A stretch of DNA of 64,000 nucleotides from Thinopyrum elongatum (Eukaryota; Streptophyta; Magnoliopsida; Poales; Poaceae): contig CM022299.1 in assembly GCA_011799875.1 (NCBI GenBank), positions 336,458,409-336,522,408 on the forward strand, given 5' to 3'. Shown piece after piece: positions 54,740 to 64,000 of this stretch. Every line of letters starts with the position of its first letter. The first letter of the stretch is position 1. Below the pieces are notes generated by a model. The model saw only the letters and a list, made by a program, of their open reading frames with translations, had not been told where the DNA came from and did not search any database. Made by a program: the position numbers and the translations under genes.

Positions 54740-54895
54740 CGATCGCTCGGGTTCAATTAGCAGCAGCAGCAGCGAAGGAATCGCTCGGGTTCAGTCAGCA
54801 GCGAATGAATCGCTCGGGTTCAGTTAACAGCCAAGGGATCGGTCGCTCGGGTTCAGTAACGTAGCTAGTGCGATCGCTCGGGTTCAGTTAGCTAA
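54740..54895 (+). repeat. tcgctcgggttcagt repeats near the CACTA 3' end
   Basis: Five copies of tcgctcgggttca, about 30-40 bases apart, separated by (cag)n and similar spacers. Likely part of the subterminal protein-binding region at the 3' end. Confidence 0.85.
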
Positions 54896-55224
54896 CGCCT
54901 CGCACACACGCGCGTACACGAGAGAATGCGCAAACCTCCGTGCATCGCTCGGCCCCGACCACCCACTGTAACCGGGAACTCCCCGATATTTTCCTCGCCC
55001 TCGCTTCTACCGTGATTTTTTCTGTCATGGATGGCCCAAAGAATGTCATGCAGGTGCGTCTCCGGCCCGCCCAGGATGAAAAGCCCATTTTCTGTCATGA
55101 TTTTTTGTCATAGAAGTAGGAGCCCACCACATCTATGATGATACGTCTTTTTATCATAATTATCATCATAGAAGTGACATAAGCATGACAGAAAAAATTC
55201 GTTCAGGCCAAAATGTCACGGATG

Positions 55225-55242
55225 TGTCTTTTTTTTGTAGTC
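55225..55242 (-). repeat. 3' terminal inverted repeat of the CACTA
   Basis: Reads GACTACAAAAAAAAGACA on the minus strand; one base differs at the outer end from CACTA. The bases inside it (about 55125-55220) repeat the tatgatgatacg and atgtcac motifs of the 5' end in inverse orientation. Confidence 0.85.
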
Positions 55243-55948
55243 TATTGATTGTTGCTATTAAGGATAACAAGATGGGGTCTATTCCTACATGAATAGATCT
55301 TGTCTACATCATGTCATCGTTCTTATTGCATTACTCTGTTTTTCCATGAACTTAATACACTAGATGCATGCTGGATAGCGGTCGATGTGTGGAGTAATAG
55401 TAGTAGATGCAGGCAGGAGTCGGTCTACTAATCTTGGATGTGATGCCTATATAATGATCATTTCCTGGATATCATCATAATTATTTGAAGTTCTATCAAT
55501 TACCCAACAGTAATTTGTTTACCCGCTGTATGCTATTTTTCTCGAGAGAAGTCACTAGTGAAATCTACGGCCCCCGGGTCTATTCTTTATCATATTTGCC
55601 TTGAGATCTATTTTTATTTGCTTTTGTTTTTAGATCTATTATTCTAAAAACCCAAAAATACCTTGCTGCACTTTTTTTTTATTTATTTTATTTTGTTTAA
55701 TCGTGAGATCTATTTATCCAAAATCTTACAAACCAATCTATCTTTTACCCGAGAGGGATTGACAACCCCTCTTACGCGTCGGGTTGCAAGTATTTGTTCT
55801 TTGTGTGCAGGTACCGTTTACATAGTGTTTCTTGGTTCTCCTACTGGTTCGATAACCTTGGTTTCATAACTGAGGGAAATACCTACCGAAGTTGTATTGC
55901 ATCATCCCTTCCTCTTCGGGGAAATACTAACGCGGATACGAGCCATCA
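55243..55948 (+). repeat. 5' LTR of element D, right part
   Basis: Starts with the TAT duplicated by the CACTA insertion, continues tgattgttgctattaagg exactly as in the 3' LTR (about 61655 onward), and ends GAGCCATCA. Together with 25141-26015 it makes an LTR of nearly the same length as the 3' LTR. Confidence 0.9.
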
Positions 55949-55960
55949 AGAAAGGATTTC

Positions 55961-55978
55961 TGGCGCCGTTGCCCGGGA
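55961..55978 (+). promoter_or_regulatory. Primer-binding site of element D
   Basis: TGGCGCCGTTGCCCGGGA, the tRNA-Asp-type site of element C with one substitution (C for G at position 14). Confidence 0.8.
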
Positions 55979-56167
55979 GACATCATCAACATCTATCAGG
56001 TTCCTAATCACAAATCTCATCTCCTTGCAATTTACATTATTAGCCATTTTCCTCTCGTTTTCATCTCCCCCACTTCACAAAAAATTGCCGTTTTATTCGC
56101 CCTCTTTTTCGTTCGCCGTTTTCTCGTCAGATCTGTATTTGTGTGCAATCTTGTTTGCGTAGTCACG

Positions 56168-58293
56168 ATGACTCAAGAGAACACCAAGTTGTGTGATTTT
56201 TCCAATACCAACAATAATGATTTTATTAGCACTCCGATTGCTCCTCCCGCCACTAGTGCGGAATCTTGTGATATTAATGTCGCTTTATTGAACCTTGTTA
56301 TGAAAGATCAATTTTTCGGTACTCCTAATAAGGATGTCGCGTCCCATCTTAACACATTTCGTAGAATTATGGGATATGCAAAATAAAAAAGATGTGGACA
56401 ATGATATTGTGAAGTTGAAATTATTTCCGTTTTCTTAGTGAGATCATGCAAAAAATTGGTTTTCTTCTTTGCCTCGAAATAGTATCGATTCTTGGGATAA
56501 ATGCAAAGATGCTTTCATTACTAAGTATTTTCCCCCCGCGAAAATAATTTCCCTTAGAACTCAAATCATGAATTTTAAGCAACTTGAGCATGAACATGTT
56601 GCACAATCTTGGGAAAAAATGAAATTGATGCTAAGAAATTGTCCTACACATGGTTTAAATCTTTGGATGATCATACAAAAATTTTATGCGGGATTGAATT
56701 TTGTCTCAAGAAATCTTTTAGATTCCGCCGCGGGTGGTACTTTTATGGAAATTACTTTGGGTGAAGCTACTAAATTTCTTGATAATATTATGGCAAATTA
56801 TTCACAATGGCATACCGAAAGAGCGCCTACTAGTAAAAAGGTTAATTCAGTTGAACAAATTAGTACTTTGAGTGAAAAAGTTGATGCTCTTATGAAATTG
56901 GTTGCTAATAAAAATGCTCCTATTGATCTTAATGATGTGCCTTTGTCTACTTTGATTGAGCAAAATAGTGATTCCGTAGATGTGAATTTTGTCTCGTGAA
57001 ACAATTTTAACAACAATGCTTATAGAGATAATTTTAGTCCTAGCTCTTTTCCTCGAAATTCCTCTAATAATTATGGTAATTCCTATGGTAATCATTCTTA
57101 TAATAATAATAGGAACACCTCTGATCTTGAGAATAATATTAAATAATTTATCAATGCTCAAAAGGTTTTCAATAATACGATAGAAGAAAAGTTGAATAAG
57201 ATTGATGACATGTCTAGAAGCATTGATAGAATTTCTCATGATGTAGAAAATCTCAAGTTGAAATTTTTTGTGCCTAAGGTTAAGGAATCAATTAAAGCTT
57301 TATATGTTTCTATGGATGAAAGTAAGAAATCAATTAAAGCTTTATATGTTTCTATGGATGAAAGTAAGAAAAGAACCGCTATGCTTAGAGCTAAAAGAGA
57401 TTTTTTAGGAAGAGCATTTTCTAGTGATTGATTTCGTAAAAATGATGAAGATCTTAAAGTGATTGGTGTTTCTTCTATTGATTCCTTATTTAGTAAGATT
57501 AAAATTGATGATAAAGGGACTGACGAAGAGTCAACTTTAGTTAGAAGGCGTCCCAATAATTCAGAGGGTGAAAATCTTGATGAAAAATTTGATAAAAGTG
57601 GGTTTGGAGAGGTCAGAACTTTAACTAGTGATGTGCCCACTCTTTTGGATTAAAAAGACTTTAATTATGATAATTCCTCTTTGATTGATTGTATTTATTT
57701 GTTGCAATCCATGATTAATTCACCCCATGCTTATGAACAAAATAAAGCTTTTACTAAACATATTCTTGATGCTATGATGAAAGCTTTTGAAGAAAAGTTG
57801 GAATTAGAGATCTCGATTCCTAGAAAATTACATGATGAATGGGAACCCACCATCAAAGTCAATATAAAAAATTATGAGTGTTTTGCTTTATTTAGATTTG
57901 AGTGCTAGTGTTTCCACAATTCCAAAATCTTTATGTGATGTGCTTGGTCTTACCAATATTGAAGAGTGTTCTTTAAATTTGCACTTGGCGGATTCTACTA
58001 TTAAAAAGCCTTTGGGAAGAATTAATGATGTTCTTATTCTTGCAAATAGGAATTATGTGCCCATAGATTTTATTGTTCTTGATATTGATTGCAATCCGTC
58101 CTGTCCAATTATACTTGGTAGACCGTTTTTACGTACTATTGGTGCCGTGATTGATATGAAAGAAGACAATATTAAAATTTAGTTTCCTTTGAGAAAGGGT
58201 ATGGAACATTTCCCTAGAACAATAATTAAGCCACCATATGAATCAATCATGAGGGCATCCTACGGATCTAGAACTAAAGATGATAATACTTGA
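56168..58293 (+). pseudogene. gag-protease gene of element D, heavily decayed
   Basis: Aligns with the C gene from MTQENTKLCDFSN to ...DDNT. Compared with C it has an extra short Pro/Ala segment near residue 28 and many disruptions: a stop near 56385, TAG near 56437, TGA near 56997, TAA near 57143, TGA near 57430, TAA near 57651, a shift near 57890 at the protease active site (LSASVSTIP, where C has DLGASVSTIP), and TAG near 58180. A 42-base tandem duplication lies at 57288-57371. It encodes no usable protein. Gag- and protease-type regions are the only coding content of the element. Confidence 0.85.
57288..57371 (+). repeat. 42-base tandem duplication in the gag-protease gene of D
   Basis: tcaattaaagctttatatgt then ttctatggatgaaagtaaga occurs twice in a row; element C has one copy. 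It adds 14 codons in frame. Confidence 0.9.
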
Positions 58294-60789
58294 ATCCATG
58301 CTTTATGCCTAGCTAGGGGCGTAAAACGATAGCGCTTGTTGGGAGGCAACCCAATGAATAAAATTTATTTTTCCCTTTTTATTTCTGTTCTTGAGTGTTT
58401 GCACAATTATTCCTCTGTTATGATTGTGTTTTTTATGTTTTAGTTAGTGTTTGAGACAAGTAAAGCCCTTGGGATAGCTTTGGTGATAGTTGATTTGATC
58501 TTGTTGAAAAACAGAAACTTCTGCGTCCAGGAAAATAATTGTCTAGATTCACAGAAGCGACGAAAAATTCTGAATGTTTTACACAAGATTGATATACAAA
58601 TTGCATCTGCTGTCCTAATTTTTTAGAAGTTTTGGAGTTAAATAAGTATGAGAACAATTCACATCTTTGCAGACTGTTCTGTTTTTGACAGATTCTGTTT
58701 CTTTGCATTGTGTGCTTATTTTGTTGATTCTATGGATTGTATCGGGGGGTATAAGCCATGGAAAAGTTAGAATACAGTAGATATAATGCAATAACAAAAT
58801 TTTAATGGGTTTTCTACAGTACTTAATGTAAAGATTGGTTTTCTTATACTAACGGATCTCATGAAGGTTTTGTTAAGTTTTGTGTGATTGAAGTTTTCAA
58901 GTTTTGGGTGAGATCACGATGGATGAAGGAATAAGGAGTAAGAAGAGCCTAAGCTTGGGGATCCCCAGGGCACCCCAAGGAAATATTCAAGGAGAAACAA
59001 GCAACTAAGCTTGGGGATGCCCCGAGTGGCATCCCCTCTTTCTTCTAACGACCATCGATATTTTACTTGGAACTATATTTTTATTCATCACATATCATGA
59101 GTTTTGCTTGGAGCGTCTTGTATTATATGAGTCTTTGCTCACTTTGCTTTTTAGTTGTCACAAGTATCCTTGCTGGACACACCTATTTGAGAGAGCCAAA
59201 ATTATGCTATGATTTGTTAGAGTTGCTCTTTATGCTTCACTTAAATTCTTTTTTTTAGCTATGGAATTGCTCTAGTACTTCACTTATATATTTTTTAGCA
59301 CGGTGTGATGTAATATTTTTGAAGAAATGCTCTCATGCTTCACTTAGATTTGTTTGAGAGTTAGTAATTTTTTTGAAGAAATTCTCTCATGCTTCACTTA
59401 TATTATTTTGAGAGACGAAAAATTTTATGCTCATGTTCTTCACTTAGATTTGTTTGAGCTATCAAAAGCAACATATGAAACTAGTCCCAAAGTGATAGAT
59501 ATTCAAGAAGGATATAATAAAAACTTTCATGAAGATCATTGGACAAAGTAAACTTGATTCTTTGTAATAGTTTTGAGATATGATGATAGTGATATGTGAG
59601 TCATGTTGGTGAGTAATTGTGCTTTAGTAAGAATATTGATGTTAAGGTTTGTGATTCCCTACGCAAGCACGAAAGTCAATAGTTATGCAAGGAAATTACA
59701 TCCTACTTGTGGTGCATTATTCGGAGTTAGTTATGCTTAATGCTCGCTTATGTGATTTTTCGTTTCTTGCTTGGATGCTTCTCAATCTTTTTGCTAGCCT
59801 TCACTTGTACTAAGTAGGAATACTACTTGTGCATCCAAAATCCTTAAACTCAATTTTTTCCATATGAGTCCACTATACCTACCTACATGCGGTATTTCCG
59901 TGCTGTTCTAAGCAAATTTGTATGTGCCATCTCTAATTTTCAAAATAATTTCCTTTTTGTGTGCTCGTACCGCTCATGAAACGGTAGGGGGTGGCTGATA
60001 TTTTGCCATGCTAGATGCGTTATTCTCAAGATGAGTGTTTATTCACTTGTAGTTGCACTAGAGTACGGCAAAGGTATTAGGGATGCCCAGTCCCGAAATG
60101 AAAAATGAATTTACTTTAAGTTGTCAAATAATAAATTCCTTGGAAAGTGTTGGTATGGACAGCACCCCTGGATACGACTAGCCGTGGAATGTGAAAGTAT
60201 GGTGGAAAAGGAATAAACTTTATTTTCTATTTGGGAACCGCCTATGATATATCTAGCATGGAAAGTATTGGGAACTACTCGATCATTTTCGTTGACAGGA
60301 AAAGCATGCCACCCAAAATGTTTTATCTCTATATCTTTTTTTTCGCTTTGAGCTCTGGCACCTCTACAAATCCATGCCTCCCTCTGCGAATGGCCTTTCT
60401 ATTTACTTTATGCAATTTTTATTTTTATTTGAGTCTCCATCTTCTCTTATAAAGCACCAACTAAGGGGCACTATGATCGTACTTGAGCATTGGGTGTAGC
60501 TAATATGCGAGTGTGTTTCATGAATGGATCAATGATTGAGCATAATGGGCTAGGGATAACTTGCTTTAGTGTTGATATTTTGAAAGACATGGTTGCTTGT
60601 TGATATGCTTGAGTATTGAAATCTTCATGTCAAAACTAGACTATTGCTTTGAACCATATAAAAGTCCAAATGTCCATGCTACAAAAGAAAAGAATATGTG
60701 ATGAACATGTTAGGCAACATTCCACATCAAAAATTCTGTTTTTATCATTTACCTACTCGAGGACGAGTAGGAATTAAGCTTGGGGATGC
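58294..60789 (+). other. Non-coding 3' internal region of element D
   Basis: About 2.5 kb with no recognised coding sequence, where an autonomous Gypsy element would have polymerase genes. The polypurine-like taagcttggggat occurs three times, near 58949, 59006 and 60775; the last sits directly before the 3' LTR and is the functional tract. The part 58949-59030 also contains a small inverted repeat (gggatgccccgagtggcatcccc). Confidence 0.7.
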
Positions 60790-62357
60790 TGATATGTCTC
60801 CAACGTATCTATAATTTTTACTTGTTCCATGCTGTTATATTATGATTCTTGGATGTTTTACAATCATTTTATAGCAACTTTATATCATTTTTTGGGACTA
60901 AGCTATTGACATAGTGCCTAGTGCCAGTTGCTGTTTTTTGCTTGTTTTTTTACTTCGCAGAAAATCAATACCATACGGAGTCCAAACGCAGCGAAACTTT
61001 TTGGAGCTTTTTTCTGGACCAGAAGACACCTGTTGGGCCAAAGAAGTACCAGAGGGGGGCTCCGAGGGGAGCACAACCCACCTGGGGGCCCAGGCATGCC
61101 CTAGTGGGTTGTGCCCACCTCGGCCACCTCCCGCACCTCCTCTTTGCTCTATAAATACCCCGAAAATCCAAAAACCCTAGGGGAGTCGACGAAACACAAT
61201 TCCAGCCACCGCAAGTTCCAGAACCACCAGATCCAATCTAGACACCATCACGAAGGGGTTCATCATCCTCATTGGTGCCTCACCGATGATGCGTGATTAG
61301 TTCATTGTAGACCTACGGGTCCGTAGTTAGTAGCTAGATGGCTTCCTCTCTCTCTTTTGATTCTCAATACAATGGTCTCTTGGAGATCTATTTGATGTAA
61401 CTCTTTTTTGCGGCGTGTTTGTTGGGATCCGATGAACTTTGAGTTTATGATCAGATCTATTTATCCATGAAAGTTATTTGAGTTTCTTTGATCTCTTATA
61501 TGCATGATTACTTATAGCCTCGTATTTCTTCTTCGAATCTTTGGTTTAGTTAGGCCGACTAGATCGACTTTTCTTGCCATGGGAAGAGGTGCTTTGTGAT
61601 GGGTTCGGTCGTGCGGTGTTCTTTCCCAGTGACAGAAGGGGCAGCAAGACACGTATTGATCGTTGCTATTAAGGATAACAAGATGGGGTCTATTCCTACA
61701 TGAATAGATCTTGTCTACATCATGTCATCGTTCTTATTGCATTACTCTGTTTTTCCATGAACTTAATACACTAGATGCATGCTGGATAGCGGTCGATGTG
61801 TGGAGTAATAGTAGTAGATGCAGGCAGGAGTCGGTCTACTAATCTTGCACGTGACACCTATATAATGATCATTGCCTGGATATCGTCATAATTATTTGAA
61901 GTTCTATCAATTGCCTAACAGTAATTTGTTTACCCGCCATATGTTATTTTTCTCGAGAGAAGCCACTAGTGAAATCTACGGCCCTCGGGTCTATTCTTTA
62001 TCATATTTGCCTTGAGATCTATTTTTATTTGCTTTTTTTTCAGATCTATTATTCTAAAAACCCAAATATAGCTTGTTGCACTTTTTCTTTATTTTTTTTT
62101 ATTTTCTTATCACGAGATCTATTTATCCAGAATCTTACAAACCAATCTATCTTTTACCCGAGAGGGATTGACAACCCCTCTTACGCGTCGAGTTGCAAGT
62201 ATTTGTTCTTTGTGTGCAGGTACCGTTTACATAGTGTTGCTTGATTCTCCTACTGGTTCGATAACCTTGGTTTCATAACTGAGGGAAACACCTACCGAAG
62301 TTGTACTGCATCATCCCTTCCTCTTTGGGGAAATACTGACGCGGATACGAGCCATCA
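60790..62357 (+). repeat. 3' LTR of element D
   Basis: 1568 bases from TGATATGTCTCC to GAGCCATCA. TATA box TATAAATA at 61150-61157. It is the uninterrupted counterpart used to define the CACTA insertion site (agacacgtat then tgatcgttgc near 61650). Confidence 0.9.
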
Positions 62358-62362
62358 CAACC

Positions 62363-62787
62363 CATTGTGTTCTTAAGAATGCTAGCTTTCGGCTTCTCCC
62401 GTCTGATGTACGTACACGGCTGACCCGGTCGTAACAATCCAGAGGTGCTCCCTTTACCCCCTAGCCAAACTATCGGGAACGTAGGGGGTAAGCACAGGAG
62501 CCAGGCAACCTAGCTTGGCAAAAAATTAAGTCAAATCGGTGCATATAATGGCGGAAGAGGTATTCAGGAAATGCAAACATGACAAAGACGATTACGTGCA
62601 CCGAAATATATTGATTGGCTTCTTTAGAGGAGCCCCCAGGTAAAATCTGGGTGTTACATTTGAAAATGTGTAATGAAAAGGGCCTAAACAGAATTCGGTT
62701 TATCCGAACAGGGACCGGGAGATGCTAATTCTCCAAAAAGAAGAAATGTACAACGAGGAAAGGGGTAGTGGACTGACGTGGGAATTT
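62363..62787 (-). other. Spacer of element E, right of D
   Basis: On the minus strand it carries the block gttgcctggctcctgtgctt, then accccctacgttcccgat and gtaaagggagcacctct, shared with 1-905 and 11395-12019. It begins just after the stop of pol. No gene is present. Confidence 0.6.
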
Positions 62788-64000
62788 TTAGCTGTAGAAG
62801 CGTCGGAGCCGGGCCACGTCCAGGGGTTTGGTTCGAGGCGGTTATCGGCCGGGTTGCAAAGACAATACGCTCCTCCTGCTAACACTTCATCAATTATGAA
62901 AGGGCCCTCCCATTTAGGCGAGAGCTTATTCTTTTCCTTCTCCAGGAGGCGGAGGACGAGTTCTCCAACGTTGTATGCCTTTGCTCGAACTTCCCTGCTC
63001 TGGTAGCGCGTCGAGCCTGCTACTGATAAAATGTAGAACGAGCCCGAGCGACGTCCCGCTCCTCCTCCAAAGCATCTAGGTCATCCTGCCGATCCAACTC
63101 GGCTTCCTTTTCCTCATACATGCGTACTCGAGGTGCGTCATGTATAATATCGCAAGGTAGGATTGCTTCTGCGCCGTACACCATGAAGAAAGGTGTGTAT
63201 CCCGTTGATCGGTTGGGGGTAGTGCGCAGTCCCCAAAGCACGGAGTCGAGTTCCTCCACCCAGTGAAATTCAGATTGTTTCAAGGAACGGACTAGGCAAG
63301 GCTTAATGCCGCTCATGATTAGTCCGTTACCCTCTCAACTTGTCTGTTGGTTTGCGAGTGGTACACCGAAGCATAATCGAGCTTGATGCCCATAGTAGTG
63401 CACCAGTCCTTGACTTCCTGGGCCATGAAATTGGATCCATTATCCGTGATGATACTGTGAGGGACGCCGTAATGGTGTACCACACCGGATATAAAGACGA
63501 TAACTGGTCCGGACTTTGCCGAGGTTACTGGTTTTGCTTCAATCCATTTAGTGTATTTGTCGACCATAACCAGTAGGTATTTCTTTTTCTTGGTTCCCCC
63601 TTTAAGTGGTCCAACCATGTCCAATCCCCAGACTGCGAAAGGCCAGGTGATTGGTATAGTCCGGAGAGCCGTGGGGGGCATGTGGCTTTGATTAGCGAAT
63701 AGCTGGCATCCAACACAATGTTGGACTAGAGTGCGGGCATCTTGGCGCGCAGTAGGCCACAAAAACCCTGCTCGGAAGGCCTTGCTTACCAGGGCCCGAG
63801 CTGCCGCGTGGTGGCCGCCCATGCCAGCATGAATCTCGGCCAAAAGTTGTTGCCCCTCTGTTTCCGGTATGCACCGCTGTAGGACTCCAGTAGCACTTTT
63901 CTTTTATAACTCGCCCTCGTGGACCTTGTAGGCTTTAGAGCGCCGGATTATGCACCGTGCCTCGGTCTGATCATTGGAGAGCTCCTGCTGTATTAGGTAG
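62788..64000 (-). pseudogene. Integrase and end of pol of element E, disrupted
   Basis: The integrase inserts retrotransposon DNA into the genome. From 63843 the frame shows the zinc-binding region (H5 and H11, then HCVGC with C43 and C46) and the catalytic core: D75 in WGLDMVGPL, D134 in IITDNGSNF, and E170 in QVERV, 35 residues after D134 as in DDE integrases. A frameshift lies at about 63325, then KPCL...RTTPNRSTGYTPFFMVYGAEAILP (63300-63150) and KWEGPFII near 62910. The end is shifted again near 62820, where the other frame gives ARLRRFYS and a stop at 62788. A stop also lies upstream near 63906. The polymerase lies beyond the window. Confidence 0.85.

Larger units (their letters stand above)
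26016..55242 (+). mobile_element. CACTA (En/Spm) DNA transposon of about 29.2 kb
   Basis: Starts CACTACAAAAAAAAATACAC and ends with the inverted form gtctttttttttgtagtc, flanked by 3-base duplications TAT (26013-26015 and 55243-55245), as CACTA elements make. It carries both usual genes: a TnpA-like ORF1 on the minus strand (27541-33606) and a TNP2 transposase on the plus strand (44091-46867). It also has a GRF zinc-finger gene and subterminal repeat arrays at both ends. The terminal sequence and GGCCC-rich arm resemble the Triticeae family called Jorge, from memory. The outermost 3' base is C instead of the expected G. Orientation is given by the transposase. Confidence 0.9.
25141..62357 (+). 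mobile_element. Element D: complete gag-protease-only LTR retrotransposon, split by a CACTA transposon
   Basis: Same family as C. The 5' LTR is 25141-26015 plus 55246-55948, the primer site 55961-55978, the gag-protease relic 56168-58293, a 2.5-kb non-coding part, and the 3' LTR 60790-62357. The target duplication is CAACC (25136-25140 and 62358-62362). Without the CACTA the element is about 8 kb. It has no reverse transcriptase, RNase H or integrase, so it is non-autonomous. Its gag-protease frame carries many stops. Confidence 0.9.
19641..64000 (-). mobile_element. Element E: Tat-lineage Gypsy retrotransposon, split by nested insertions
   Basis: A minus-strand element. Its own sequence is 19641-21102, 22604-25140 and 62358-64000, with H and D removed. 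In its own direction, the order is integrase and end of pol (64000-62788), spacer (62787-62358, then 25140-24728), a gene on the opposite strand (24727-20407) and the 3' LTR (20053-19641). The 5' part lies right of the window. Continuity across the 37-kb gap is supported by the CAACC duplication and by the expected gene order. The element is old: pol has a stop and frameshifts, and the antisense gene has several stops. Confidence 0.8.

Noticed and set aside
26016..55242. Treating the whole 29-kb block as host intergenic DNA
   Set aside because: The TAT duplication, inverted CACTA-type ends, the uninterrupted LTR of D when it is removed, and the En/Spm genes inside show it is one transposon.

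Overview
This window looks like intergenic DNA from a large grass genome, most likely the Triticeae (wheat, Aegilops, barley or rye). It is almost entirely transposable elements stacked inside one another, with one short island that looks like host sequence. Evidence for this includes LTRs starting TGATACGTCTCCAACG, primer-binding sites matching tRNA-Asp and initiator tRNA-Met, a CACTA transposon with GGCCC-rich subterminal repeats, and Gypsy elements carrying an antisense spliced gene. I found no rRNA gene, tRNA gene, CRISPR array or bacterial-style operon. Family names are from memory and were not checked against a repeat library.

Layout. 1-5061 is the 3' end of a Tat-type Gypsy element (A, + strand): spacer, antisense ORF, 3' LTR. 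5062-7988 is the only non-nested DNA. It holds a reverse-transcriptase tail relic and one plausible host gene, a small secreted proline-rich protein (6587-6943, -). 7989-11394 is the 5' part of a second Gypsy element (B: LTR, PBS, gag-protease), cut off and joined to a spacer fragment of the A type (11395-12019). 12020-18720 is a gag-protease-only element (C) interrupted by a compact LTR element (F, 14444-17100, TSD CAAAT). C is broken at 18720 and joined to the 5' end of another Gypsy element (G, -, 18721-19640).

From 19641 to the right edge runs one minus-strand Tat-type element (E): 3' LTR, antisense ORF on the + strand, spacer, then integrase at 62788-64000. E was split by a solo LTR (H, 21103-22603, TSD TGGCC) and by element D (25141-62357, TSD CAACC), which is the same family as C. 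The 5' LTR of D was in turn split by a 29.2-kb CACTA transposon (26016-55242, TSD TAT). The CACTA was itself hit by a 2.6-kb repeat (I, 48239-50883, TSD TCT) and probably by a 233-bp insert at 32214. The nesting gives an order of events: E, then D, then CACTA, then I.

How the genes relate. The CACTA carries two divergent transposition genes: a spliced TnpA-like ORF1 (-) whose main exons look open, and a TNP2 transposase (+) full of stops. It also carries a GRF zinc-finger gene (-) and two unidentified damaged ORFs. The Gypsy elements are mostly decayed. C and D encode only Gag and protease, so their mobility would depend on proteins supplied elsewhere. The most unusual element is F: its single reading frame crosses the polypurine tract into the LTR, and the LTR copies of that frame are nearly identical while the rest of the two LTRs has diverged.
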